DNA of 64,000 nucleotides from Mesorhabditis belari (Eukaryota > Nematoda > Chromadorea > Rhabditida > Rhabditidae): positions 1,411,501-1,475,500 of the forward strand of contig CAUEEP010000926.1 in NCBI GenBank assembly GCA_958450365.1, in the 5' to 3' direction. How positions within the stretch are numbered: the first letter of the stretch is position 1; every line of letters starts with the position of its first letter. The notes below the pieces were generated by a model that worked only from the letters and a program-made list of their open reading frames with translations, searched no databases and had not been told where the DNA came from. This document shows, one piece after another, positions 52,151-63,115 of the stretch. A program made the position numbers and the translations under genes.

Positions 52151-52657
52151 TTAATGATTCGCTGATAATTTTTGCCGAAGTTGATCCTCCATTGACCCCT
52201 CGACAGAGTCCTACAATTTGCAAATTCATTAATTGGAAAATATTATAATTCTGCCTTAGAAGTTTTAACTTACAATTTGTTCGCCGCCTTTCATAAATAT
52301 AAATGTAGGCATGACATTGATTTGAAAACGAGAGACGATATCCTCCTACAAAATTGAAATTATCTAGCCCAGTGCATAGAAACAAACATTCTCGTCTACA
52401 TCCACCTTCACGAAAATCACATCAGTGAACTCGTTAGACATTTTCTGAATAAATTAGAATATTCTTTTACGGAAAAGAGCTACGTTGAATTTCGGTCCCA
52501 TAATCTTACAGGGACCGCACCATGTTGCAAAGAAATCGATGACGACGAGACTGGAGGCATTCTCCTCAAGAATTCGATCGAACTCTTCCTAAAGGGCAAT
52601 ATGACAAGTCTAGAAACACAAGAATCTTACAGAATCTTCCGGCTCAAGCACACCCAT
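52151..52657 (-). CDS. trx: thioredoxin
   Basis: Five minus-strand exons (52657-52631, 52588-52484, 52444-52388, 52345-52274, 52210-52151) give 106 residues, the usual length of cytosolic thioredoxin. The active site WCGPCK (residues 32-37) carries the redox cysteine pair, and the cis-proline is in VMPTF. Partner motifs FFATW and VKVDVDEN also fit. It reduces protein disulfides together with thioredoxin reductase and, in mammals, restrains ASK1. The start was chosen because an acceptor (TTTACAG) lies 12 bases upstream with no in-frame exon before it, as expected for spliced-leader addition. It lies downstream of rpl-30 on the same strand (375 bp), so a shared operon is possible. It is convergent with nsy-1. 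Which C. elegans trx paralogue it matches is not clear. Confidence 0.9.
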
Positions 52658-53032
52658 GATTTTAGCTAGCTGTAAATGAAGCTATTTCTCCAAAATTTTC
52701 CAGCTGCCAATCAGTTGTTGCCATTGGAGACTTAATCATTATTTTGAACCCCTGGGAAAATTGGAAAAAACATTTGGCAACAGCTAGTTTTCAAAAACTC
52801 CGAATTTCCCAAATATAGGAATGCACAAAAAAATAGCAGATTCAGCAGCAAAACTTTTCCAAGATTGTCTGTCATTAATCCAGAGCTCTTCCTCCGAAAT
52901 ACATTGCTTTCCTTCGAAGTAATGAGTTTTGTGATTTTGTAATTCAAAGTCTCAGCTTCGTCATTGTATTTTAATTTTAGAACGTTACAGAGTGAAACAA
53001 TTTATTTAACCATGAATAACAACAAACAAAAC

Positions 53033-53678
53033 TTAGGCGGTCTCAGCTGGCATGCTTCTGATGATGTCAGAGTCTCCTGGGTCTGTGATAGCGAGGGTTC
53101 CAACGCGGAAGAGTTTTCCACAGGCGGTTCCGAGCTCGATGTTGTTTCCGTTGTAATGATGGACTCCAGTCTTGGCAAGCATGGCGTAGTACTCAATCTC
53201 CTGATCTCCTAAAAACAAAAAATTAGTTCGACCTAGATATATTCTTTTTTTTTTTTGCTTACAGCCAGTAGAATTTCCAACGCTACGTGGCAAAAATACT
53301 AAGAAATTAAAGCTTTTACCTGATTGGAGGTGTGTTCTTTGCGATGAGGACAAGCTGGGCCTTTCCGTTGCGGAGGTTCTTCAAGGTCTCCTTGTAGCCG
53401 AGCACGTACTTGCCGGATTTCATCACCATCGTCAACCGCGAGTTGATGTTCTCGGCATTCTTCTTCTAAAAAAAGAAAATAAACTTTAATTTAACAAAAC
53501 CAAATCAACCCTAGTAAAAAACAAAACCTAGCCGAGCGAGCGAGTGTCAAGTAGGAAAACTCCTTCTTTACACAGGCTCCGAGCGACAAAAGTCACCCAT
53601 CTTAGCCCGGCTCCGGAGCGTCCTACTAACCTGTTTCTTGGGAGCAGCGGCGGCTGGAGCTTCGGCCTTTGGTGCCAT
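53033..53678 (-). CDS. rpl-30: 60S ribosomal protein L30 (eL30), one-base frameshift in exon 3
   Basis: Exons 53678-53631, 53465-53320 and 53208-53033 on the minus strand. The N-terminus is an Ala/Pro/Lys tail ([16 protein letters not shown]), followed by the core with [25 protein letters not shown] and [16 protein letters not shown], ending with [10 protein letters not shown]. eL30 sits on the large subunit. Exon 2 ends in phase 2, but exon 3 continues in the expected protein frame only if one G is removed from TCAGGAG near 53198-53204. Without that, translation hits a TGA within five codons. Everything else is intact and strongly conserved, so an assembly error or a very recent indel is more likely than an old pseudogene. 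An acceptor (AAATTTAG) 17 bases before the ATG suggests trans-splicing. Confidence 0.9.
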
Positions 53679-54098
53679 CTCTGTTACCCTTCTGGCTAAA
53701 TTTTAAAAATGAAACATCGCTTCGACACAATGAAAGAGAAAAGTAAAACAGAGAATGTAAAACAGAGAAAAGCAAGAAGGGTTGATTAACTAATGGGATA
53801 CTTTTTTGATCAAATGTGAAAAAACTTCTAACAATCTAACATGGTTAACAAATTCCGAAAGCACAAAGGAGCAAGTTAAAAATGAATTTTTTCCGTGCCA
53901 AAAAGGATTTTGTTACCGTAAGACAATCGCGCCAGACAAAATCACCGACATTGGGTGTAGGGCGTACTTTAGCAATCCATGTTGTGTATGGTTTGCTTTG
54001 CACCAAAATTTGCATTCGAATTTTTCGCCGTTCGTCTTAAATGAAAGCTTCGCTTAAAATGAGTCATTTTGTATACTTGCGACATTCGATTTGGCCTT

Positions 54099-55558
54099 AT
54101 GCTCGAACTGAAATTGCTTCGGACCAAACCGGCGAGCGGTATGTTATTATGTTTCTTGTCTCTAATTTGAGCCGCATGCACTTGCTGTACAATTTATTTT
54201 TAGTTAAAGAATGGCTTTGTGTTGGGGCAGCTATCGGCGCAATCTCGTTGTATCTCACATATGGGGCAAACGCTCGACAACTCTGTGAGGTAAATTTTTG
54301 CAAAAGTTTTAGGTAACATTATACAAATTCAGTTTCTAACTCTCACTCCAGCTGTGTTTGTGACAGTGCAAGCCGCAGATTTTCTTCATGACGGGACAAT
54401 CAGGGTTGGAAACATTAATTTTGTTTATTGTTTAATTTCCTTTTAGAAACTCATCACTTGGCATTGGGCTGGAAAAGTGCTGTTCCTTCTCGGAACTCCC
54501 TTGCTTGAACATCTTACTGGCTTTTTCGTTTTAGAAGCAGTAAATCTTTGAATTAGATAATCAATTTTATCTTTTTAGCTCCATCTCTGCCTACTTCTTG
54601 CCTACATTGCTTTAAAAATCGAGACGCTCAAACAACGACATCCCATTTTCTCGTCATCACCCCTCAAAGGTAACTTTTAAATTACATTTTTGTATTGAAA
54701 AAGTTTAGCAAGCAAACAATGTGAAAGACGTTAAAGTGAAAAATTCGGAAAGTGATAAAGACACTCGCGACACGACACTTTCTCTGGCTGAAAATTGTAA
54801 TACACTAGTTGGAAGTGCTAGAATCGTATGTTGCGAAGTTATTTTTTTTATTTATTTTGTTTTAGTTTACGGATCCACCATCAGTTCTTGCTTCTGAAAT
54901 TACGCTCAAGGAACACTACACAAAACATGACTGCATTGAGGACGCACTTCTCGAGTCTTATACCAACGAATTGAGCCAATTCACTGTTCACGTAATTGTC
55001 TTTAATATTTTTGATGTTTATCAAGTTTTAGACGGCCACTCCATGGGGCGACTATTCATTATATAAAAGATTTGGCAAAGCCTACGATATTGTTATGGGA
55101 CACATTTTGAAACAAACGCCTATTGAGGTTTTGTTAAAAATTCTTTTGAAACCGAATGACTTTAGATTCGAGCCAACGGTTTTCATCCGTATCCACAGAC
55201 GCTGCGTTTACACAACACCCTTGATGTCGTAATCTTGTTTGCAATCAAAGGTAATTCATGACGCAAATCTATGCCTACAGTATATTTACAGCTGATATGC
55301 TCGATGGATTGGATGCAACCCCATTTTGCGGAATTGTCGAACCATCAAAGAGCGAAAATGTAAGACTTTTCAGTTTTGAACAGTCGTTTCATGCCATTCT
55401 AGATCGAGCTGTCTCTTCCGGTGGGGCCTTGTGCTTGCAATCTCTCAGTTGATGTGGTGCCACTTTCGGATTCTGCTCCTCAACCAACTCGATTTTCCAG
55501 GGATTTATTCTTTGCCCGCACTCCTATTAGTTTTCCTGTCCGAGTCCATGTGGAGTAA
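54099..55558 (+). CDS. multi-pass membrane protein, unrecognised
   Basis: Eleven exons in phase: 54099-54138, 54204-54289, 54333-54365, 54447-54539, 54579-54669, 54713-54825, 54866-54991, 55032-55127, 55166-55250, 55292-55359, 55403-55558. They give about 328 residues. Three or four hydrophobic segments fill the first 120 residues (WLCVGAAIGAISLYLTYG, FLTLTPAVFVT, WAGKVLFLLGTPLLEHLTGF, LHLCLLLAYIALK). A soluble C-terminal part of about 190 residues follows (for example TPWGDYSLYKRFGKAYD, FHPYPQTLRLHNTLDVVILF, LPVGPCACNLSVDVV). I recognise no family. The phase-perfect introns and the codon pattern support a real gene. The start is uncertain: the ATG used gives a short 5' exon, and further upstream exons may exist near 53881-54090. 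It is divergent from rpl-30, so the two may share a promoter. Confidence 0.7.
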
Positions 55559-55749
55559 ATATTAGCGTTAAACTAGCAAAATAAATTTTATTACATACAA
55601 TCATACACATAACAACGTTGATAATGACTTGAGAAGGTGCAATATGAATGAAGAAAGATCAGATGTTTACGCACCGGTACCTCGCCAAAGACAACTCTGA
55701 AATAATGTCAGTTTTTATATGGTCGATCTTTAAAGATGTTTGGTAGAGA

Positions 55750-56037
55750 TCAAAACCAACCAAGGTAGCATTTGTTGTACATTTGAAGTGCGACTAGTAC
55801 TAGAGTTGCGGTGGCTGTCCAGAGCCAGGGGCAGTCGGTGAGGAAGACAACTAAATAAATAATTTCGATAAGTGCTATTGTGAGTGTTTTTGTTAAGCCA
55901 TGTTCACAATTATCTAAATTTGGAGGAAATACATTTGGAATAGGAAAAAACACATTGTTGAGCGTGGCTGAAGATCGATGGGGATTGAATGAATCATTAG
56001 TTTCATCACTTATGAGTGTCTTTAGTAGAGTCGGCAT
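55750..56037 (-). CDS. small hydrophobic protein, 95 codons, unrecognised
   Basis: A single open frame on the minus strand. The first half is polar (SDETNDSFNPHRSS, PIPNVFPPNLDN), then two adjacent hydrophobic stretches (TLTIALIEIIYLVVFL and LWTATATLVLVALQMY) separated by TDCPW would make a hairpin of two membrane helices. No family recognised. It lies downstream of ntl-2 on the same strand and ends 191 bp from the end of the plus-strand gene at 54099-55558. It could be an exon of a longer gene. Confidence 0.4.
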   Translation of the reverse strand: MPTLLKTLISDETNDSFNPHRSSATLNNVFFPIPNVFPPNLDNCEHGLTKTLTIALIEIIYLVVFLTDCPWLWTATATLVLVALQMYNKCYLGWF

Positions 56038-56049
56038 TGGAAGGGCAAA

Positions 56050-56940
56050 AAAGTATTATCAAGGATTTGTTGGTAAAAAAGGCAAGGAGTTTTTCTTCGG
56101 TCCTCAGTTTTGAAATGATGCTTTGTTCGAAACAAAAGCACAAGCACGAATAACTGAGTAGAGCCCGTGAAAAAGAACGAAGCAAGTAGTTGATTAACAT
56201 TGGATTGCATGAATGTGATTTAGTATCAGTGGCAGTCCGACATCAATGTCGATATCGGTGGTAGTTCAGTATATCAGCAATAACTTTGTATCCACCATCC
56301 GACGAAATATTAGAAATTATTTATTACATAAATCATGGTATCCAAGTTATAAAGCTTATAAAACTAAAAGTATCAAAGAATAATTTTACAAGGTGCGGCA
56401 TATATAATGTTGCGCTCTACAAAAGGATGATTTTCTCAAAAACCTCAAAAGTTGACGGTTTTTTCGTTTAGATGTTTAAAATCTACGGACATTTTTTCAC
56501 TAGATTCATGAGTTGTTCACTAAATTTAAAACTTCATTCGTTTCATACAAGACTTTAAACGTGACTGCTGCACTAATTTTATAGTAACTAACTCTAAAAA
56601 CGTATTAATGCAGAAAAATACGAGTTTCTAGATACCCCAAACTCGGATTTAACTGTTTTCCAGTATCATCATCATGACGCATAGCATTTTTTGCACTGCT
56701 CGGCTTGAGTTGTCAAAGTCATTAGAAAAATGTTACAATTCTTCTATTCTATGTAAAATTACGCGCAGATTTTATGATTAATTGTTGTTTTTCAGCTTAG
56801 GCTAATGTATTATCTTAGAAAGCCAAAAAGATGCATTAAGCGCAACAACTATATATGCCACACCCTGTATTTACGAATTGAAGGAAATACCAAAACATTT
56901 TGTATAAAATTTCCACTAAATTTCTATGGAGAATAAGAAT
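56050..56940. other. gene-free stretch
   Basis: AT-rich sequence between the small membrane ORF and the last exon of ntl-2. Two diverged GATATCGGTGG/GTCGATATC words near 56247-56262 are the only structure noted. Confidence 0.4.
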
Positions 56941-56943
56941 TTC

Positions 56944-59900
56944 TTACAACGTGGAAGGCAACTAAAGAATCCATAAGAAAAAAGCTAGCAGGAAAGCAAA
57001 CTCACCGGAACACTCCCTGGAGCCATTGAGTTAGTTGAAGCTGGTTGTGTGCTTGCAGTCCCCCCATTGACACCAAGTTGAAGCGAGGCTGGTAATTTCG
57101 GCCGTTCCTCTAACTGCTTGTACTCTAACGTCATGTCCTTTGGAATCTAAAATAACGTAAACTCATTAGTCGTTTTGGTTTGAGAGAAGCTAAACAACCA
57201 ATCTGAAGTAAGATACCTTTCTCCATTGAATTGGATCGAAAACATTGTAGCTGCCTTTCTCATAACTTCCCGTTTGCTCCTTCACACCTCCATATTGAGA
57301 TCTCGTTAACCAAACACATTCGCCTTTATGAAACCGCCAATCCCGTGAATACCTGAGAAAGACAGCGAGTTTGGACCGAGAGAAAATTTCACTTACAATT
57401 CTACAGCGGCTGCTACTTGATAAACTTCACCCGGACAATTATAAAAGAGGTAGAATAGCACGTCTTCCCCCAACTTCTGCAATTTGATATTTGGAAGCTT
57501 GTCTCGTATTGTTGCATTTGTGAGATACTCAACGGGCACCTATAATGAAAGCATAAAGACATTAAACCATATCGAATTTACTTTTGCATCCATATCTTGA
57601 GTTCGACACGGATAATCAGCCCAAGGTCCTCCAAATGTTGAGTAGAGCATTCGACTAAAAATGAATAAAGACTAGCGATCTACTTTGAAGAAAAAAATAC
57701 TAGAGAACTAAAGCCATAACTAAGTTTTAATAAAAATACACTTACTCTGGAGCGTTCAGATTTAAGCCAAGCGTCGTAAGATCATGCCCAAGAGCCAAAG
57801 CAACAATTGCAGGGTTGTCAACGGCTCGAAGATACGTCACAAGTCCGGCCATCCCATATTGATCATTGAGCATCCCAGGTGGGATGTTCGACACCTCGCC
57901 TAAATAAGACAATGCGTTGCTAAATATTCTAGAACAATCAACCCTTAAACCTACCATCGGGATGAGTGATGATTCCGGTTCGAATCGAGCCTTCATCTCG
58001 TTCCCGTTGTTGCTCCACGTACCTTCCTTCAGTTGTTGAATTTACCATTTCAGTCGTCAGCTGCATCTAAAACAGAAAAATTCAAGAAATGTATATCCAA
58101 AACTACCACTGTTTGTGCGTGCGTAGCCGAATCGGATGCTTGCAAAGGTCCGATACCACCCACGAAAGCTGACGCCACCTTTGAAGAACTTGTCGCTCCT
58201 GGCAGGGCCGGGAAATCCTCGGATTGTATGTGGAATTCCCCGCTATTTCCGAGCCCCTCGCTCCCGCTTCGCATTAGATTCGCTGAAATGCAAGAAATTA
58301 ATTAGCAATCAATTTAGGCAAGAAAAAAATGTAATGGAAATGTTTCGTAAATGAGGCCGAACAAGTTTCGTATGAAATAGTAAAAGTGCCTTGTTTACTA
58401 CCTAAATATTGTTGACTTTAACTTAAATGATTTAAAATTTACAAATGCTTAAAAAATACAGAGAATGCGGGTGCAACTAAAACAAAAACGTTGGAGGAAA
58501 CTAAAAAGCGCAAAGTGGGGGTGGGACAAATGCGACCTTTTTTGCTGGACAAGGCCTTAGAAAACGCCGTAGAGCTTCAAAAATGTTTTCATGTAAGGGA
58601 ATCGTATCTTTAGATTCCGAATTTCGACAAATTAGACCTCGCCGACATGTCAACATTTGGGTTAAAAGGCAAAAACTACGCAACTTAGCGCTTTATCGCA
58701 GTTTTTGCCTTTTAACCCAAATTTGACCTGTCCGCGAGGTGTGATTTCTCAAAATTCGGAATCTACGCATACGATTCCCCAATATGGAAACATTTTTTAA
58801 GCTCTACGGCATTTCCTAAGGCGTTTTCCAGCGAAAAAAAGTGCACAAATGTCCAGGTGCGCAAAAAAGATAGCATTTGTCCCACCCCCTAAACTACCGT
58901 AAAAGCTCTAATAGAAGGGCCCCCTATAGGAGCGTCGCGTAGCCTAAGTTTACTTTCAAATATGAGATATAACACACATTTTCAGCATTAACCAGCGCTT
59001 AGAAAAAAATGATTGCTTTTATTAGAGCTTTTGCGGTATTTATATACCACCACTTAACTGAATATTTTTGTTTCTAGGTCTTTATTAATTGGCAACTATT
59101 TAGCTAAACATTTGTTTCTAATTTTTTTCCGTTTTTTTTCTAAATATTAGGTTGGAAAGAAAGTTCTCGGAAAAAGTTAGACTGGAATTTCTTAAAAACG
59201 AATCCACCGATTCAAGAACATTTTGTTCTATTATTTACAAGTCGACTCCAAGAAATTACTCGTAAAAAAAAGATGAGTGCAGCTTTCCCTTAAAATTTCA
59301 AGATTTTTGAAAGATCCTTATTTTCCAGCTTAAGCTTTCAGCTCACTTTTTGCATCAGAAAAACGATTCCTTATGAGGTAAAGCTAGTATAAATGAGCAA
59401 TACGCTCTATAATCTCTATAATCTCTTTTTGGCCAAACAAATTTTTTTACAGAGAAGCTGTATTTCAAAAAAGAATTTTTTAGTGTCACCTTCTTGGCAC
59501 TGAGTGTTTGCTAAAATAGGTGATTCTGAAAAGTCAAAAGCATTAGATTAAATTTGTCTTTATCACAAACTTTCCCTATTTTAAGTACTTCATTTTAGGT
59601 TTTGAATGGGACCCATTGCCTATTCATTAACCCATTAAAAACTTGTGTAAAGGCTGGTCGCTCAAAAAGTGACCAAGTCAATTCAGCTGAAGAAATCTCT
59701 TATTTTTTACCTGGAGCCCACTCTGATTTTTTTGTCAAAAACTTTTTGAAATATAGTCAAGTTTATCAAAAAATCTGGGAAGAATTGATGGCTTGGTTTT
59801 CGAGAAATCACCAAGAATTTTTTAGTGTCATCTTCTTGGCACTGAGTGTTTGCTAAAATAGGTGGTTCTGAAAAGTCATGCTGCAAACTTTTTCCGAGAA

Positions 59901-60341
59901 CTTTCTTTCCAACCTAATATTTTGTTTTTTTATTTTACAATTTTGATCATGATGTTAAAGCGTAGAAATTGAAGAATTTAGTTGGTGGAATTATTTTTAT
60001 TTAAACAAACCATAGTTCGGCCTATTGTTTTGCACATAGCCAGGCGGTACGGGTGATTGATGATTTGATGACGAGTAGGCGCTAGTTGTGGGCAAATTCG
60101 GGAAGGCACCGGGCGTCCCTAAAATATCGGTTTTTAAAAATTGGCATGAATTTATAGTGAAATGTGATATATTGAACCAGCTTTTTACGACTCCGAGTGG
60201 CCAGTTTATTGATTTTCCAGCTCCCGGGATCGTAAAAAGAAACGTTTTTGCTACTTTTTCGTGTGACAAACCTCGATTGACGAGGGACGGGAATTCACTT
60301 TCGTTAATAATTGTAGTCGACACGGTGAGTGCGACACTCAT
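56944..60341 (-). CDS. ntl-2: CCR4-NOT transcription complex subunit 2 (NOT2)
   Basis: Ten minus-strand exons: 60341-60272, 60118-60011, 58282-58110, 58066-57955, 57899-57746, 57654-57582, 57539-57397, 57352-57217, 57146-57006, 56961-56944. All join in phase and give 375 residues. NOT2 is a core scaffold of the CCR4-NOT deadenylase, which shortens mRNA poly(A) tails. The N-terminus is Ser/Asn/Pro-rich with two FP(S/N)L motifs. Then come FHIQSEDFPALPG (a NOT2 hallmark), VSNIPPGMLNDQYGMAGL and LGHDLTTLGLNLNAP. The C-terminal NOT box has GEDVLFYLFYNCPGEVYQ, VELYSRDWRFHKGECVW, YNVFDPIQWRKIPKDM and LEYKQLEERPKLP. The last exon codes only LPSTL and a stop; it is chosen because its intron is 44 nt, like the others. 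The 1.7-kb intron 2 holds MITEs. A GATTTTGCAG acceptor lies 27 bases before the ATG. Confidence 0.93.
58514..58889. mobile_element. foldback element GTGGGGGTGGGACAAATGCG (ntl-2 intron)
   Basis: GTGGGGGTGGGACAAATGCG at the left and AGCATTTGTCCCACCCCC at the right enclose inverted arms of about 170 bp with AAGCTCTACGGC, ATGGAAACATTTT and TTTTAACCCAAATTTGAC. One arm alone recurs at 49430-49625 in the nsy-1 intron. Confidence 0.85.
58895..59038. mobile_element. 144-bp MITE TACCGTAAAAGCTCTAATAG (ntl-2 intron)
   Basis: Left end TACCGTAAAAGCTCTAATAG and right end TATTAGAGCTTTTGCGGTA. The TACCGTAAA start is shared with MITE family 1, but the inside is unrelated. It sits six bases after the foldback at 58514-58889. 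Confidence 0.8.
59147..59917. mobile_element. mariner-type non-autonomous element (ntl-2 intron)
   Basis: Terminal inverted repeats of about 32 bp (TTAGGTTGGAAAGAAAGTTC at the left, complement at the right) lie between TA dinucleotides. TTAGGTTGG is a typical start of mariner elements. Inside is a 60-bp direct repeat (59473-59537 and 59818-59877, with TTCTTGGCACTGAGTGTTTG). No transposase is visible; the open frame 59602-59856 has no DDE motif. Confidence 0.75.
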
Positions 60342-62950
60342 ACGCGCCGCACCTAGCACCGCACGGTCTGCAAAAATCGGAATGAAATGTTAGAAATTTT
60401 CAAAGCGACACAAAATCGATAAATATCGATAATCGAATTTCCTTAAGAAAAGTTAGCTCAAGAAAAATCAGGTGAACACTTCGCGAGGGAGCAACGCGAA
60501 AAAATGTGGAGCAAAGCAGAGAGAGAAAGTGTCGAAGAAGCGGGTTGGTGGTGCTGATAAAGCGAAAGAACAAGCAAAACTGCTATATATAGGCATTGTT
60601 GGAGGAGACATATTGGCACTTGGCCGATGTTTAGAAAAGAAAGCGGGAAAGAGAGATTGGCATGGGTGACAATGAGGAGTGGAACGGTAGAAAGTTGGGG
60701 TTAATCGATGGATTTTTGATCCCTTCACTCTAGCGACCAATAAGATTTGGGAGAAAGTTTCGTCAAATTGTATAGAAATTGCTTCCGTGGATTTTTTTGC
60801 ATATGGACTTCTATGGAATTGCAGAACGGAGTTCTATGGAAACTGGTTAATTGCTAGTTAATCATTTTGCTCATTTTAAGTTACATACAAGAGTTTAAAA
60901 CTTTCAAAATCGTAAACCATGGCTTTCTAATCTTTAGAGAAATTAGAGAAGATTGATTTTATTAGATTTTATCTATAATCTCTACAATAAACCTTTATTT
61001 CTATAGGATTTTAAGCCTCTATAGCCTCTATAGCATTTTATGCAACATACAATCCTTTCACTCTACATTTACCGATGATGTAAACTTTTATGTAATGTTT
61101 AAAAATTTAAATCTTTTAAGATAAACTATAGAACTAGTACTTATTAATAAAAAATTTTCAAAAAAAATGAAAAAGAGCGTCAAGTAGCGAAAGAAATGAA
61201 AAGAAAAGGGCAAAGACGGGGCGAAACTTGCGCGCCGTTTTCCCCGCGCAAAAAAATGAAGAAGACGGCAAAAATCGATATGACCTTTTTTGCTTAAAAG
61301 AAGAAAAGAAAAGCTCATCATTTTTAAAAAACCAAAATAAACACGTGAATTTGAAAAACGAGGGACATTTGCGAGAAAAACAGGCAAAGGGGCGGGGAGA
61401 GCGCGCGTGGCGAGTGCGTCGCTTACCCCCAAGAGCCAAGTCTAGACTTGCACAGTCAACATTTGGAACTAGAGGATAAATCGAACTTGATATCCAACTC
61501 CCAACTATAGACCACTTTATAATTAGAAAATCGCTTTTAAAAGGATGGTTTGCACCATTTCGCACCCTTTGCTCTTTTTAGATCTATGTCTCGGTGCTCT
61601 CTTGGATGGCAGAGAACCGAATGTTTCTCTGCGCTCTCTCCGCATCGAAGAAACTCTTCTTTTCTTGATTCTTTTGTGTCCTTGGCTGCCCTGCCCTCTC
61701 ACAGACACGCGACGCTGCGGTGACAATCGTGCACATCAATTGGGCGACTCTTTCTCGGATTGTTCGCTCCCTTTTTCGATGGGGCATAAAATAGAATGCA
61801 CTACAGACTATAAGAAATAGAAAATGAAAAATTCTGACTGCTTTGAGATTAGTAGAAAGATCTTCAATGCTTAACTTGTAACCTATGATCTTCAACTTTT
61901 CTTGAGTTTTGAGATTCGAATCCTGAACATCTCACATCCTGAACACTTTCTGAATTCTTTTAAATTCATTTTTCAAATCTTCTAGAGCTAAATAACTTCT
62001 TCAATTTGCTTTAATTCATTTTTTAAATAAATTCTTTAGAAAATCAGCGGATTATAAGCATGTCCACATAGTGGATTACGAGTTTTTTAAAAGGCATTTT
62101 TGAAAGTAGTTGAAAAAATGAAATAAAAAACGGAGGGGGGAAAGCCTGGCTGGTTTCTTTGGCAACTTAACACTAACACTTAACAACCACCCTTAAGCTC
62201 CAAAGTTACTGTAGGTTGTCTGCTGTTCAATTTACTGTATTTTCCACCTAAATAGATCTAAGTTACTGTATCATGGCTAGGCTACAGCATTAGCAGTGAT
62301 TCTTCAAGATTTTGAGATTCTTCAAGATTACTTTATATTGTTGTTTACAGGAAATAGCGCAACCCATTTCATTTAACGATTAACAACTTGCTTTTTTCTT
62401 TTTTTCATTCTCATAGCCCAATCCTGGCGAAAGCTTATGAAAATTAAAAGATTGACGAAATAGGAAGAAAGAGGAAGAAAGAGGAAGAAAGGGGAAGAAA
62501 GGGGAATCGAGGGAACCCCAATTGAAATCAAATTTCCCTTCGTTCTCCTCACGTCGATCCTCTTTTCCCTTCCCTTTTCCAACTAAACCCTTTCCACGAA
62601 GAAGCTCTCCCCTCCGCTTACCCACTTTACAAATTTCATCCATTTTTAAATATTTCTACTATTTTTGCTTCTAATTCGACCTTTTTAAGTCATTTAAGCT
62701 GAAAATGAATGGTATATTGGTACAGCCAACTTTATTTAATTTAATATAGCCAACTTTATTTCATTTTTATTTCTTTTTCTATTCATTTCCGATTCATCAA
62801 TGTTTTTGAATGTTTCTCTAGCAAGAAAGATAAGAAAACGCCTTGGCATCTATTTTCGAAACCCCTTGACTAAGCCTTTCTCTTAAACCCCCCTTGCGGA
62901 TTATGAGCACTTAGCTGAGTCGTGTGAAAGGGAAAAGAGTGCGGAAAAAC
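60342..62950. other. 5' flank of ntl-2 and gene-free stretch
   Basis: The region 60470-60740 and the purine-rich, GC-richer region 61140-61480 (with GCGCGC and CGCGCGTGGCGAG) could be promoter sequence. I see no exon with recognisable protein. Overlapping minus-strand frames at 61088-61565 are long, but their product is a Ser/Phe/Arg-rich string unlike a folded protein. A GGAAGAAAGA repeat lies at 62460-62505. Confidence 0.4.
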
Positions 62951-63059
62951 TCACCTTAAACATGTAATTTGCATTTATTTCTTAAATTTTAACTTAGAAA
63001 AATCATTATTAACTACCCTAAAGTCGCGAGTATAATTTCTGTTTGGTTTTCGCATACAA

Positions 63060-63115
63060 ATTGACGGCTGTCTCCGGTGCGGTGTGTCGAGGGTTCGAAC
63101 CCCGCTGCAGCATAA
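63060..63115 (+). pseudogene. tRNA-like 3' half
   Basis: GTCGAGGG-TTCGAAC-CCCGC is a good T-arm, followed by TGCAGC. The 5' part (GACGGCTGTCTCC) gives only weak D or acceptor pairing. Confidence 0.35.

Noticed and set aside
55800..55850. Alternative last exon of ntl-2 coding LSSSPTAPGSGQPPQL
   Set aside because: It would need a 1.16-kb intron; the exon at 56961-56944 gives a 44-nt intron like the others. It also overlaps the small membrane ORF in another frame.
60468..60740. Frames on both strands in the ntl-2 5' flank
   Set aside because: No codon bias or homology; they lie upstream of the ntl-2 trans-splice acceptor and are more likely promoter sequence.
61088..61565. Long overlapping minus-strand frames (114 and 135 codons)
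   Set aside because: Composition is Ser/Phe/Arg/Lys-rich with no motif, in a purine-rich tract; treated as non-coding.
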